Assembly: GCA_031213475.1 (NCBI GenBank)
Contig: JARUPZ010000001.1
Coordinates: 21,757,642-21,821,641 of the forward strand
Direction: 5' to 3'
Length of the DNA stretch: 64,000 nucleotides
Source: Nereocystis luetkeana
Taxonomy: Eukaryota; Sar; Phaeophyceae; Laminariales; Laminariaceae
Shown: piece after piece, positions 23,568 to 35,792 of the stretch
Numbering within the stretch: position 1 is the stretch's first letter
Layout of the letters: each line of letters starts with the position of its first letter
Notes under the pieces: model-generated
Told to the model about the DNA's origin: nothing
Database searches by the model: none
What the model saw: only the letters and a program-made list of their open reading frames with translations
Made by a program: the position numbers and the translations under genes

Positions 23568-23930
23568 TGTAGTAGGGGATCTCCTAAGGCGAGATGGGAT
23601 TCCCTAAGGCGAGATGGGATCCCCTAAGATGTGAGGGGATACCCTAAGATATGAGGGGGCCCCCTATGATATGAGGGGACCCCCTAAGATATGAGGGGAC
23701 CCCCTAAGATATGAGGGGGCCCCCTAAGATATGAGAGGACCCCCTAAGATATGAGGGACCCCCTAAAATATGAGGGGACCCCCTAAGATATGAGGGGACC
23801 CCCAAAGATATGAGGGGACCCCCTAAGATATGAGGGGACCCCCCTAAGATATGAGGGGATCCCCTACGATATGAGGGGACCCCCTAAGATATGAGGGGAC
23901 CCCCTAAGACGTGAGGGGACCCCCTAACTC
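23568..23930. repeat. 20-bp minisatellite, about 18 units
   Basis: The unit is close to GGGGACCCCCTAAGATATGA, repeated head to tail with small changes. The first units differ most (GGCGAGATGGGATTCCCTAA). Each unit holds the near-palindrome GGGGACCCCC. There are no spacers of a constant unique type, so it is not a CRISPR array. Confidence 0.9.
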
Positions 23931-23934
23931 GCAA

Positions 23935-26900
23935 CATAGACATGCATTGGTTCGTGTACAGTACGCGTGTAAGCACCGCTGTTGAACTTCTCAACTACCA
24001 GATGCTACATAAGGTATGGGTGTGTGTGCGCGTGTGCAATATTATGCAGCATGTCCTAGAAGGAGATGGAGACATGTGTGCCGGAAGAAGGCGTAAGCTT
24101 CGTGGCAGCAATAATATTATAGCTGAAAGGAGGTTGCTACAGACTAGGGTGTGGCTGTCGTCTGAGGTGGGTGTACGGACGGCAAACTGTGTGGTGCCGT
24201 AGTCCCTCTGTACCGATCTGTTTGACATCCATTTTTTCTTCTCGTAGATATGTATTCGTGTACGCGTTTCTCAGCTGATGTGTGTGCTATCAATAGGACG
24301 AATCGCATGTATGTGCGAAAATGAGATAGAAACGCCACCGTGCTGAGGTGAGTGTTTTGCAGTGTTGCAAAGGCCAGAATGAAAACACCCGGAGAGATAT
24401 TTGTCAAGGCGGAGGAGATCATTGACGACGCACGGTGGTGCCTCCTCGTATCGTTCGACTGGGGCATGCTTTGCCGTCGTCCGCAGATTAAATAATGTGT
24501 GTGTGCGTCGTCGTCGTCGCTGAATACGCCGCTATGTGTCGGGGTCTATGTTTGTCGTTGGTTTGGCCGTGGAGGTCCTGGCGACGAGGAGTGTTTGTAA
24601 TGGCCGATCTAATCGTTACACTGGACAGACGAAGCAGGAAATGCAGCGAACCGGCAAAAATGTTTTTCGATCCTGCGAAAAATCAATAAAAATACGTAAG
24701 TGGGCATCAAAGCTCAACTTTATTTTCAGTATGTGCTAAGGGGGCATCAGGGCTATCTATGTGTAATTGAAACCTGGGTAGATAAATACGCAATTACCTT
24801 GGGAATTTTGGGGTATTTTTTCTGAGCTCGTATAGTACATCCGATTGATTTTAACAAACTTGTGACCCCCGCTTTGTCTCGCTCAATTTTTAGAGTTATA
24901 AGGCCAAACAAAGTTGCCAAGAACCGGGGGGTTAATAGGAACCCGAATCCGGTGTCATTTCGTTTCCGAAAAAATTGGCCGTTTTCGATAAAAATTGGCC
25001 CGGATTGGGGGGGGAAAGAAAGAAAGAAAAAAAAATACTGGACTTTTTGCTTGTGTTTTCTTCGCTGTACGTGGTAAATTAGATTCTCTATGTAACACAT
25101 GAATATAATTCTACACTATCGATCGGGAATAGCACGTGCACGATTGATGTAACGTTATTCGCTTGTCTTAACGTATGTTCTCTTTCGCATCTCATAGACC
25201 CATACTGCAATGCATCATAATATGATCTCATTGATTTCTTCAGCAGGTAGAACACGTTTCGAGAACCGCCCTACATGCTCAGCTGCGCTTAGCCTTGGCA
25301 CCCCGAGGACACCCAGCCCTCCTCATTGCCGTGTGGTTGTGTGTGGACAGCAGTAGTAGTGTGGCTATCTCTTTGTGTGTCGCTCTGAAACTTAGAGCGG
25401 CCATACAGTATCTCGCTCATTATTTTGTTTTCTTGGGTAATAAATACGAAAAATCCCAGTAGTGCAGGCCCAATACGCCCGAATCCGTAGGGTTTTTCTG
25501 TGTTTCAAATGTAGCGTCAGTTGTTGTTGCGCATGAAACGAAACCCACTCCTCTTAAGTTCAAGCAGGCGGAACACTTTGTATCCCTGGACAGGTCTGCC
25601 TATGAAGTCGGTCCTCGTTGGTACTCACGTGTGCTGTTAGCTTAGAGATAGAAGAAGAGCAGCTTTACTCCTTTCGTGAATGACTAGGAAATTGAGGCCA
25701 AGCTCGTACCTGTCCGGAATACTCCTGGCTTTCCACATAAGATACGCCTTCCAAGTACTACAAATACGATCCCAGTGCCCAAACCGAGGTAATTACCAGG
25801 TTTTCAACCTTACACAAAGCAGTACCGTAACACTAGCCCACTCTGATGAGCCGTATATATATGCAGAATTATGGTAAATTCATGGAAACCCCGATTCCAC
25901 GAACTAGAGCTTGAATCCAAGATGCGGCTCCCCAAAACCTACTCCCACGCCTCTGAACGGCAAGGCAACGAAGCCGGCAAAGTAGGTAAACAATAAATTA
26001 AAGAAGATCTAGCCAGAAGGGGCAGGAAGAAATAATCAAGAAAAATCAACGGCACGTCACCCGCGACGGAGGGGGAGGCGAGGAAGATGCATGGAAAAGC
26101 GAAGAGTGAACAGCAAAAACGAGAAAAAAAATAACACGGAAAACGCCGAGAACCACCGAATACCCAGCATACAAGTCTGGAAACGTGTCCTGTGCCACAG
26201 AAATGAGTGGCCCCATGACCCAGACCAGCTCCAACACTGAGCGCGGGTGTAGGCAGGACGAAATACATACGTAAAAATCATCCCAAACCAAGCAGAAGAA
26301 AAACAAACATACCAGTAGCACACCCAACAGAAACATCCCCGACAAGAGTACAAATTCGATCCCAGTGCCTGAACACAGGGGATTACCGGGCTTGTAACAT
26401 CATACGAAGCATAACACCCCCCCCCCCCCATACAAGGCTTTCTGTGTTTTTGTCTAACGAAATTCGGCAAAAAAACGCTTATTCCACTTGACATGAAGCT
26501 GGTGGACGAGATCTGTTGAAAACCGGCCTAAAATAAATGAGAGGACCTCGAGTTCGTTCATATACAACCAAACAAAACCGCCCAAAAAATCATCGATTTG
26601 CGAATATCTCGCCAAAATATCCAAAACCAAAAAAACTGATCCCTGAAAAAGATCCACCTGAAATATAGCGTTTCAACGGTATATTCCATGGCCCCAAGAG
26701 ATTATCCTGTCGCCCAGAATATGTATGGTTTTTACTATATTTTAAAATAATGGTAAAAATTAACGGATGGCCAATATGATTCGAAAAATCAAGTGTTTTT
26801 CAGTGGTTTCTACAATGAATGGTATGTTTGGTAATTAATTTCAGATATACCAGGTATACCAAGAGCTGCAATTTGATCTACTGTAGTATTCAGTCTTTGT

Positions 26901-27130
26901 ACCGTGTATTAATTATTGTAAGTAATGAACTCCATGAGGCCTCCTGCGCCGGGCAGGAGGTATCGTCTGATATTTCCCCCCGCGCTGAGTAAAGTGGCGA
27001 ATCACATATTCTGCACGGGGTTAGTACCTACCTGTGAATGGCCTGGGTATACGAGCCAAAGATACTAATCCCACTGCCAGGTGGGTGGGATGGTCTCAAG
27101 GAATGATGCGACCAATTTCACTCCCGAGAT
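23935..27130. other. No recognised gene
   Basis: Scattered frames under 150 codons without recognisable motifs. A GAAA-rich run lies at about 25015-25030, a C13 run at about 26417, a TACCAGGTA at 26848-26856, and a CCTCCTGCGCCGGGCAGGAGG hairpin-like sequence at about 26940. Part of the hairpin (ATGAGGCCTCCTGCGCCGG) recurs at about 27300. Confidence 0.35.
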
Positions 27131-27279
27131 TTCAGGAGCGAAAGGAAGAAGGGACGTCGTTACGATACAAATTCTGAGACATTTCGATATCATCAATGGT
27201 TTGATTATTCGAGAACATTTTGAACCCATGGATTGGATCACCATTTTACTGCAGTTTTTTTTTCTCCACCGTGGACCAT

Positions 27280-27693
27280 TTAATGTAAATATCGAGTTTG
27301 ATGAGGCCTCCTGCGCCGGCCTGCGTTCCCGCCCATACTTCGTTGCGCCTCTTTTAGATTGCCTTTGTAGTTGACCGCTGGTCCGGGGGCGAGTTGTCTC
27401 ACCCAAACTTCTATTACAATAACTTGGCCCTTTCCCGCACACGTCGCAAAACCCATTCTGAAATCTGGCGACAATGGTAGCTCGCTAGAGTCCTCGTGGC
27501 TCTGGCCACGTTTCATCTTGTCACATCGCTCTTGTCCACTTGAGTTCGCCCCGATGTAGTATTTTGCAACTGACCCTGTCTTCCAGCCACCTATTTGAAT
27601 GATCTCGTCCACAGCCGTCCCGGCCAGGGATGTACTGAGTGAGCGTCCCACTCGAAAGGAGTGCATCGCGAAGTGGTTCGGCAGGTCTGCCAT
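27280..27693 (-). pseudogene. Tyrosine recombinase, C-terminal catalytic fragment
   Basis: This minus frame of 137 codons carries HSFR (His11, Arg14) and, after IIQIGGWKTGSVAKYY, the likely nucleophile at Tyr45 or Tyr46. That matches the H-x-x-R...W...Y order of tyrosine recombinases, with about 31 residues between Arg and Tyr. The coding frame can be followed a few codons upstream (CKAIYLRMADLPN) to a stop near 27732. Beyond that is a (CT)n run with CCGCAG, which could also be a splice acceptor. The N-terminal half with the first catalytic Arg is not found in frame. Function would be cutting and rejoining element DNA; this copy is probably inactive. Confidence 0.75.
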
Positions 27694-27784
27694 CCGCAGA
27701 TAGATAGCTTTGCAGGTTCGCCGTCATACGGGCTGCGGAGAGAGAGAGAGAGAGAGACGCCCCCGGTCCCCTTCTGCCGTAGCA

Positions 27785-29230
27785 ACGGGGAAGACGTGCC
27801 GTATTGTCATACCCTTCACTCCACCGCCAAAAAGGAGGAAAACGGCGGTATCAAGAGGGAGCAGCGAGTAAAAGGGCACAGGCGCACCAAGCACACAGCA
27901 GCACCGAGAAATGCGGTGAGTGAGAGGGCAAAGCCGTACCAGAGGGCCGTAGCGTAATACCATCCACACCACCGAGAGAGCAGCACAATAGAGCGCCTTC
28001 TACTTTACCCACCGTAAAACCAACAGTCGAACTGCGTGAATACATCGGTATCAAGAGGAGTGAGGGGAATACAGCAGCAGCAGTATCAGCAGCAGCATCA
28101 GCAGCAGTATCGAGAGAGAGTGAGGAGGTACAACCATACCAGACCCCGTAGAGTCGTACCCTCCACTCCACCGTCAAAGCGAGAGAATACAGCAGCAGCA
28201 GTATCAGCAGCAGTATCGAGAGGGAGTGAGGAGGCACAACCGTAGTACTGGACCCTGTAGGGTCATACCCTCCCCTCCATGGTCAAAACGAGATAATGCA
28301 CCAGAGAACAGCAGAATCGAGAAAGAGCCGTGAGGGAGGGCCACGGCCGTACTAAAGGCCGTAGCGTCATACCCTCCACTCTACCGTCGAAAAGGGGAAA
28401 ACAGGGATATCGAGAGGGAGCAGTATACCACAGTATCGAGAGAGCTTAGTGAGTGAGGGGGCAAAGCCGTACCAGAGGTCGTAGCGTTATAACCTTCACT
28501 CAGCAGTCATACTCTCCACTCCGCAGCAGCGGTATCAAGAGGGACCAGTATACCGCAGTATCGAGCGAAGGCAGTGAGTGAGAGGGCCCTAACGTGCCCG
28601 AAAGCATAGCATCATGCACACCACTCCACAGTCAAAGCGAGAGATTATTCAGCTATCGAAAGAGCAGTATCGAGCAACTCGTCAGGTTGCAGTGAGCGCG
28701 AGGGCGCAGCCGTACCAGACGGTAGCCTTCTATCCTCCACTCCACAGTCAGAACGACAAGGAGGATACAGCAGTACTGAGAGAGAGCAGTGAGTGAACAA
28801 CGACGGCCCTACCCGACCCCATAACCTCATACACCCCACTCCCCCATCAAAACGAGAGATGATACAGCAGTATCGATAGTGAGCAGTGAGGGAACGGGCC
28901 CAGTCGTGCCCGACACCATCTCATGATACACCCCCCTGCAGTCAAAAGCGAGAGGGAAGAGAGCAATGAGTGAGGCAGAACCGTGGCAGACCGTGGCCTC
29001 GTCCCCAGCACGAGAGAGAAAGTACAGCAGTATCGAGAGAGAGCCGTGATGAGAGAGCACCGCCGGACCAGGCACCTCGTCATCCGACACTCGACTCTAC
29101 AGACAACAGGGGAGAGCACATACCGCCGTATCGGGTAACTCGAGTGCCCTCCGCGTACGCACGTCAATATGCAGCGAGTGAGAGGGTACAGCATTATCGA
29201 GCACTATAGCATAATATGCTCCACCTCACA
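27785..29230. repeat. Degenerate minisatellite, about 12 units of 95-150 bp
   Basis: Units start near TACCCTCCACTCCACCGTCA and continue with AAACGAGA, a CAGCAGTATCGAGAG stretch, then GTGAGTGAGAGGGC and GCCGTACCAGA. Starts are visible at about 27803, 27957, 28158, 28265, 28370, 28489, 28612, 28731, 28829 and 28926. Some units contain extra CAGCAG runs. It sits inside the tyrosine-recombinase element. Confidence 0.75.
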
Positions 29231-29290
29231 CAATCTCCGATACCAATCTGTGTCACAAAGTACTCCTTTTTTTTCTTTGTTGTTGTCGGT

Positions 29291-30013
29291 TCAACGGCCA
29301 GCGGGCACAGCGGCGCTGGACAACACCACCTCGTATGCGCGAGAGAGCGGCGAACACACTCGTACCTCTGGGGGGTGCGTGGTTGTAGTAAGTCCGATCT
29401 GATGCAGATCATCTTTGCTCCTCGTTCTCTTTTTCGGCGTCTGCACCTGCGGGGCCCCACTCGGACAAGATCCACCAGCCTCAGACAAGCTTGCTCCAGC
29501 CGGTGCGCTCCTACCAGTGTTAGCCCCACCAGCGTTCGCGATCATCTCCAATGGAGCAGCAAGCCCCTCCTCCCCGCAGCCGCAGCCTGGACCCCTGGCT
29601 GACTGGCAGCGTCTTCCTCGTATGCCCCGTGGAGCAGAACACCTAACCCTAACTCGAGGAAGATTCCCGAGGACCAGGTCGATCACATGCCCAACCAAGC
29701 ACCTTGCAGCTGCTACATCGCGGTACGCCCGAGAGGTTCCGGGCCGAACGGATGTGGCCATCTTTCCCGCGGCCTCCAGTACTTAGGGCCATGTGCGTTG
29801 GAATCCGAGCAGGGCGGCACCTTGGATACCACGCAGCCGAGAGCGCGTGCAACCTCGTGCCGTGAACCCATCGCGTAGAAAGACACGGGTGAGGTCCAGC
29901 ACCGCACCGGCTCCCACGGTCCCTTGCTCAAAGCAGAACAGCTGTTTCAGAGGCCTGGGAGGGTCGACACTGGTCGCCGACGCCCGGTTCGGGTTGGGGC
30001 GCGGAGTATCCAC
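29291..30013 (-). pseudogene. GC-rich coding-like remnant in the recombinase element
   Basis: Overlapping minus frames (29291-29761, 29713-29931 and 29783-30013) form an extended low-stop region. Segments such as VLDLTRVFLRDGFTARG and GTSRAYRDVAAARCLVGHV look like real protein sequence, but I do not recognise the family. Position suggests it is the N-terminal part of the recombinase polyprotein. Several frame changes would be needed, so it is decayed. Confidence 0.35.
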
Positions 30014-30279
30014 GGGCGACGCCGGTACCGGAGCTTTCCCAATAGCAGCAGCCGCGTCTGCTGCAAGGGCCCGAATTGAGTGCGTGGTTTGCGGCGTCCT
30101 TCAATTATGTCAAGACGTTCGCGACCGATTTGTAAAGCTTACAATGTTTCTTGAGCGAAAGGAAGAAGTGACCTTGTTACGATACTAATTATTCCGAGAA
30201 ATTTCGATACCATCGATAGTTCCATTTCTCGTGGCAAATTTGAGCCCATGGATTGGATCGCCATTTTACTGTTGTTGTT

Positions 30280-32460
30280 GTACGTATCAAGTTGGAAGGT
30301 CTCTACCCGAAGGTCTCTAACCGGTGAAATCTCTAATATATTCCGAGTACTAGTTGTGGTGAGTGGTGAGTGGGTTCACAGCTGATAACACACAATGAAA
30401 AAATGAAAACAAATGTTGGTCATGTAAGCAGATTGACGATCCCATCGAACCGCGAGCGTCCCATAGGTATACTGCACCTGAACACGCCATTGCGCAAAGT
30501 TAGTGCCCTTCTTTTTCATTATTGTCGGACTGGTACCAGATACCTGGTTCGTATATCTATAAGTAGCACCAAGAATCAAAGAACGACGTTGATGAACCCA
30601 TTCTCTCCTGTAGATAGATAGATATGTTCGAATATAAACAATTCGTTATGCTGCCCGTTGGTTATACACAGAAAAGGTGATTTTTTGGCGTACAAGGCAA
30701 ATCTCATAGTAGTAGGCTAGTGGACAAGTCGCTTCCCTTCGAAGGAATATTAATTTTGCCTGTTCAAGGCCGGTCGAGGATGCTCTGAACTTTTTTGTTC
30801 GTTTTTTGTTGGAAGAATCAACGACGAAACACGACAAAACGAGTAAAAAGTTGCTGAAAGAAGTTGTATCAGGTTGACAGGACTCCTGGAGTAAGTAAGA
30901 GTGGAAACGCCGCTTGCTTTTCTTCAGAGAAAGACGTGTGAAAGTTGTCATATCGAGGCCGGCCAGGCGTTTTTTATTTATTTATTCACCGAAAAAAGAA
31001 TAAAAACAACTTTACTGGGCATAAGCGGCGAAAAGAAACGAAAAATGCGTTTATAAATTGTTATTTTAGACGTACGTGTAAACAACTACATACAGGGAGC
31101 ATGCGCCCCCCCCCCCCCCCCCGCCCCCACAGCGACGGCGTCACGACGAAGCAGCTATTTAACGACACTCGAAGGTGTCGGTACCCGTTATAAATGCGCC
31201 ATTATTTTTTTCGTGTTTTTCTCCTGTCCTATTTAATACCATGAGGCATTCCTTCTACCACTTCTTTCTCAGGAGAAGAAATTAAGGCCTGAACAGATAG
31301 AGTTCGCTCGTTTAATCTCTCTTGGCTAAGGCGAAGGGGCCTCTCTCGGACTCATCGGTGGCCAGCGATTCCCCGGTCTTAGATGCTATCAAATGACGTT
31401 GTTGGTAACCCTATCACAATGTCTTCGGAACCCAGGAATGGCTTGTACCCTAATAATGTATACAGACATCCATGTATGTGCAATAACACTGGAGTTACAG
31501 CAGTATATAGGTTTGATCGTTTCCTGTATACCATACAAATCGAATGATAGACCACGAATAACATTGAAAGGACGTCAATTGTTTTTGTACATTTATTTAG
31601 GCGTCGACACTAACTATAAATATATAGAAAATATCCATGTATATAGGGCAGGGAGTCTCAGACATTGTGGATCCGACTCCTTTGGTTGCGACGCTAGTAC
31701 ATGACAGTGATATGGAATAGATCGCCAGGAGGGGGTGTGGGGAAGTGGTGATTTAGGCTTCCTTTGAGGAGGCTTGTTTCTTTTGTCGACACCCTATACT
31801 GCTCCTGTATAAAGGACCCTAACTCCGACCGCTTGGGATTTGTTTCGGGATAAAGATGGTTGATGTGTGCCCACTACTATTACTGTATATCTGGGTATGC
31901 TCGATGTCGATGGGCAGGTTTAGTGGACTACGAGTGTAACTTTGGGACTTAACGTAATGGAAACGCCACAAGCAAGGCGATGGGACATACGCATGCATAC
32001 ACTTGTATCGCATGACGAAAATCTTAGTGACATAGTGCACCGTAGTGGCATCCGAAGGACGCGCATTTTGTCTGCCGCTTCAACGGCCAAACGGTTCTAA
32101 GGAAAGCCATTACCTGGGCTAGGGAAAATTTCCAAAACTACGATTGTTCTACTCCACACCGCTATAAACCCCGAAAACAATGCCGTTGATACTGTACAGA
32201 TACGTTTCGCAGTGGTCGGACCACGCCACTCTTTCGCTCTCGAAGGCCCTCGAAATAAATGACACTTGACGAGAGCATCGAAATGACCACCGGTAAACTG
32301 CGACTATTCTTGCGGGGGTGGCGGCACGGTAAAGAAAGGAGCGATTATACCAGTGGGTTAATGCTCGTGGCGATAGCTGGCCGGAACAATTCAAGACCGG
32401 GCAGGTAGTTTTAGACTTGGAATAGTTGCCAAGTCGAAGACCTTAGGGAATTGAGGGCCA
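30280..32460. other. No recognised gene; poly(C) tract
   Basis: A run of about 19 C is at 31104-31122. Frames are short (largest about 103 codons) and unassigned. No mobile-element end was recognised. Confidence 0.4.
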
Positions 32461-32486
32461 TTTGAGGGTCAACGGAACACCCCCCC

Positions 32487-32822
32487 TTGGTGTTTGGTGT
32501 TGAGACAACGCCGTGGTCCACTGCAGCAAAAAAAGCGGGAAAGGGGTATCGGGGGATCCGTGAAGCAGCCGAACAATTCATGGTAAGGTGGAACGAGGAT
32601 GAGGCACAGCTGAGTAGGCAGCGCCGCGCATCCACCGTGAATGGTGCCCAAGGGAACGGGGGGAGGGGGGGGCAAAAAAAGGAGGGTTTGAAGGGTTACA
32701 ATCGGCTGGGTAACCGATCGATATCATACCCCATTTGCCAAGTAGGGAACTCCTTTTCACAAGTAGTAGTGGAAGTAACCCGACCGAGGGAATGCGGGGA
32801 GTGGGGGCAACAAGAGGACTAG
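32487..32822 (+). CDS. Unassigned coding-like fragment upstream of repeat copy E
   Basis: This 111-codon frame begins with a charged stretch (STAAKKAGKGYRGIREAAEQ, then FMVRWNEDEAQLSRQRRAS) that reads like genuine protein and not chance translation. The second half is glycine-rich and runs through a G tract. It lies immediately upstream of copy E of the modular repeat, so it may be the N-terminal end of a retroelement protein. I do not recognise a domain, and no upstream promoter or downstream partner was seen. Confidence 0.3.
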   Translation: MVFGVETTPWSTAAKKAGKGYRGIREAAEQFMVRWNEDEAQLSRQRRASTVNGAQGNGGRGGQKKEGLKGYNRLGNRSISYPICQVGNSFSQVVVEVTRPRECGEWGQQED

Positions 32823-33651
32823 AGGGGGAAACGCACTGGACAAAAAAATGAAAGGAGACGGCAGACAGGGTAGTAAGGCGCCAGGCCCACCAGTATGTAG
32901 AACATGACTATACGACCCGTGCCGCCAGCTGATGCGGCTGGTTTGCACGTGGTCTTCCTTTGTCATTTTCGTTTCATTGCCTTGTCTCTCTTTCTTCCCG
33001 TCCTTAACAAAGGACTCGTGTAGCGTGGGTGGAATACTCGCCTACTTTGCGTGTTTCGTATTGTTTCTGCCCCATCATCTATCTCCGGAAACAGGGCATG
33101 TAGTTGACGAACGCAAAACGGAGACGGACAGAGTAGCTATGTGCCAGACCGATTAATCATAGTGAGAACCTGGCCATGCCATTCGTACCACAACCTGCGA
33201 CGACTACTTGTGAAGGGTGGTTTGAGCTCCGGTTTGCCTGAAATTTTATTTGGTTCTTGTAGTCTTACCCTTCTTATTTATACGTAGAGATGTTATTTCC
33301 GTGGCTCGTTCGTTTTAAGTGTCTGCCACATCGCCTGATGGGAGACAGGATCTTGCTTTTCAGTTTTGCTCTTTCGATTGTTCTCTGTGTTTTCTGTTGT
33401 CTGTTGTTTGCTTGTTTCAGTTATTTTTGTCCCTTTCAGATACCTGGTAATAATGTATACGACGTTCCTTGTATGTTCAACATGGCATTGCATTGCCTAC
33501 CCTTCTTACTGCATGGCAACGTACAATAATACCTCTGAGGCTTAGTTTTGTGACCAAATAACTTGGATACCTCTAGGATAGAAAAATCGGCGTGGACACT
33601 GGTTGTGCTGGGTGTCGACGGGCAGAAAGAACGGTATAATGTACCAGGTAA
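32760..33651 (+). repeat. Modular repeat family, copy E (diverged)
   Basis: It has the same module order as copies A-D: a G-rich lead-in, the GGCGCCAGGCCCACCAG block, a T-rich tract, a second GC-rich block, and a long T-rich tract. It ends with the GACACTGGTTGTGCTGGGTGTCGACGGG block. Two motifs of the TACC(A/T)GGTA type sit inside it (33441-33449 and 33642-33650). The first is close to the TTTCATAG junction that is also hit in copy B, but in the other orientation. Confidence 0.65.
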
Positions 33652-33887
33652 AAAATACACCCTCGCCGCAGTGTCTAACATACTTATACAGAGTGGAAAC
33701 GGCACGTCTTGAGTTCGACGGAAGGCCCGCCAAGCCGACGGAGGACATCAGCACCCGCTGCTGGTGGATCCCGCATTGCGTCAGCAGCAGCACCAGCGTC
33801 GTGATATAATGGCGTGTGCGACGGGATTCAAAGAAAATGGCCTGACGAGGGAAGAGGGTTGAGCTAAGCTTCACGTATGTGGGTGTG

Positions 33888-34240
33888 TGTTTTGCGGCTA
33901 TTATTGGAAAAATAACGGTTTTCTCGATTTCCATCGAAACTTGAAAATAAATAAATGGTTGTCGAGTCATTTCGGATCGAAAACATATAGAATCGGTTTA
34001 ATTCTGTCTGAAAGTCAGACACCACAGTACGTTTTGGAGGCTTTATCGGGTGTGTGAGTTTAGCGGCTATTATATTGGGAAAACAACGGTTTAAATTTTC
34101 TCGATTTTCATCGAAATCTTGATCAAAACGGTTTTCGAGTCATTTCGAATCGAAAACATATTAATATAGAATCGGCTCACTTCTGTTTGAAAGTCAGACA
34201 CGGCAGTACTTTTTGGGGGCTTTATCCGCTCTGAAAACAA
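33888..34240. repeat. Tandem duplication, about 180-bp unit
   Basis: Two units share GCGGCTATTAT, AACGGTTTT, CTCGATTTTCATCGAAA, GAGTCATTTCGGATCGAAAA and CTGAAAGTCAGACAC. The second unit carries small insertions (ATATT, TTAATAT). Confidence 0.7.
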
Positions 34241-34776
34241 GTTTGTCGGCTTTTTTGTCTGTACTAGATAGAAATCGTCTCGAAATATACATATTCGGCT
34301 CGTTTGTACTGACACAGGCTTTCGGTGTTGTAGTGGAAGCAGCCTTGATCGGCGCGCACTATCATCAGAGCGCTGCCCACATCGGCCACCGCAAGCGCAA
34401 TAAATTCGAAATGTAGCTCCCCGTATATAATATCCAGATAATTTTCGTTTCAAATGCCTTGAATTGAATTAGGTGTTTTTGCGCAGGGGGCAGATAAAGA
34501 TTTATTTGGCGATTCAGCAGAATTCCCCCCCCGCGACTAAAAATCAGCCCTCTCTCTGCAAAATCGTCTCATGATAAATGTATTCGTTGTTTTCTTCAAT
34601 CCGGACCTTCTCGTTTAGAGCACGCCCTTCTCGTCCTTCTCGGCAAAAGCCATCGTAGGCTCAGCCTGGCGAGGGGTCCTGGTCCGCGCTTGTTGGCCCA
34701 ACCAATTAATTGGATATCACTTGATTCAAGAGTCGAGCAATAATACCTGGTGTGTCACTCTTTCTACGAAAAAATG

Positions 34777-34785
34777 TACCAGGTA
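34777..34785. repeat. TACCAGGTA motif
   Basis: Isolated copy of the dispersed 9-mer, in AT-rich sequence. Confidence 0.9.
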
Positions 34786-35792
34786 TATTTTAAGCGGGTA
34801 ACAGGGAATTCCCACAGTAGTAGTAGCATATTATATAAGAAAGTAACTCAAGTGCGGTCGAGTAGATACGTTCGTAATGGGGTATAGAGTTTAGGTCTAG
34901 CGTAGTTTCTTCATGTATGTATATATAGGTTTGATTTGTAACACCTACGCGTGGAGTAACTGGAAGTAAGATAAATCTCTGCATGTTGTATGTGGATGGT
35001 GCAATCGGAACAAACGCTTTATAACCCTATCACATGGAAAGTGTACAGTACAGCAGTAGTAGTCACAATAATATATCACCCGTGAGGTAACGTTCAAAGA
35101 GAATGTGTGTCCTTGAAAAGGAGGCGGGGTTGTTTAGTAGCAGCAGTAGTAGCAGCAGTACGGGGTACCCGCCGGCTTCGATTGATTCCTGGGTTCCATA
35201 CACGCATGCGTTTCATCCCCGTTGTTCCCACCCACTTTCTTCATTTATTTATTTAAGATGTTCAAACACACACCACACGCACGAATAATAAGTGTCTGTT
35301 CAGGGTGCGTCTACCAGGATTACTAGTACACCCTAAAACCCGCGGCAACCGCCAAAAAGGTATCGCCTAGGTGTACCCCTGCTGGAGCGACGATCGGCCA
35401 CATCTCGGCAGAGTGAGAGCTGCAAATAAAAGGGGATACTATTAATAGAATAGGAAAGAAACAATTATAATATACCCTCTTTTTCAGTCAGAGGAAGAAT
35501 CGATTTGATTTTGGCAGAACAGAAATAGATCGAGGAGGAGAATGGTTGCTTCGTTATTATGTGTGGTTCTACTTTTGGCGGCGGTCGAAATCCAAGCCTA
35601 CTTGTGTGTGGAGGGCCGACTATATGCCACACAAAGTCTAAGAAACCGTGATGTTTTACTGGTTGAGCACAACGAAATTCCCACAAAAAACAAACTGCGT
35701 AACCATGTCTATCTATATACATAACGTCAATATTACACCTGACAACTCTATCCTGGTACCCTGTCCTGCGACCACGGACTGCATTGTATTGT

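Larger units (their letters stand above)
27136..30271 (-). mobile_element. Tyrosine-recombinase element bounded by direct repeats
   Basis: Two direct repeats of about 117 bp (27136-27251 and 30153-30271) share most positions, starting GAGCGAAAGGAAGAAG and ending CCATTTTACTG. Between them, on the minus strand, the C-terminal catalytic part of a tyrosine recombinase lies next to the left repeat. GC-rich coding-like sequence lies next to the right repeat, and a degenerate minisatellite fills the middle. Tyrosine-recombinase transposons include the Crypton, Ngaro and DIRS groups; I cannot decide between them, and no RT is visible inside. That the two repeats belong to one element is inference from their position and shared orientation. 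Confidence 0.5.

Noticed and set aside
23568-23930. CRISPR array
   Set aside because: Units are contiguous 20-bp repeats with no unique spacers, in a eukaryotic context.
33441-33650. A 200-bp transposon between two TACC(A/T)GGTA motifs
   Set aside because: The sequence between them aligns with repeat copies A-C, so it is family sequence and not an inserted element.
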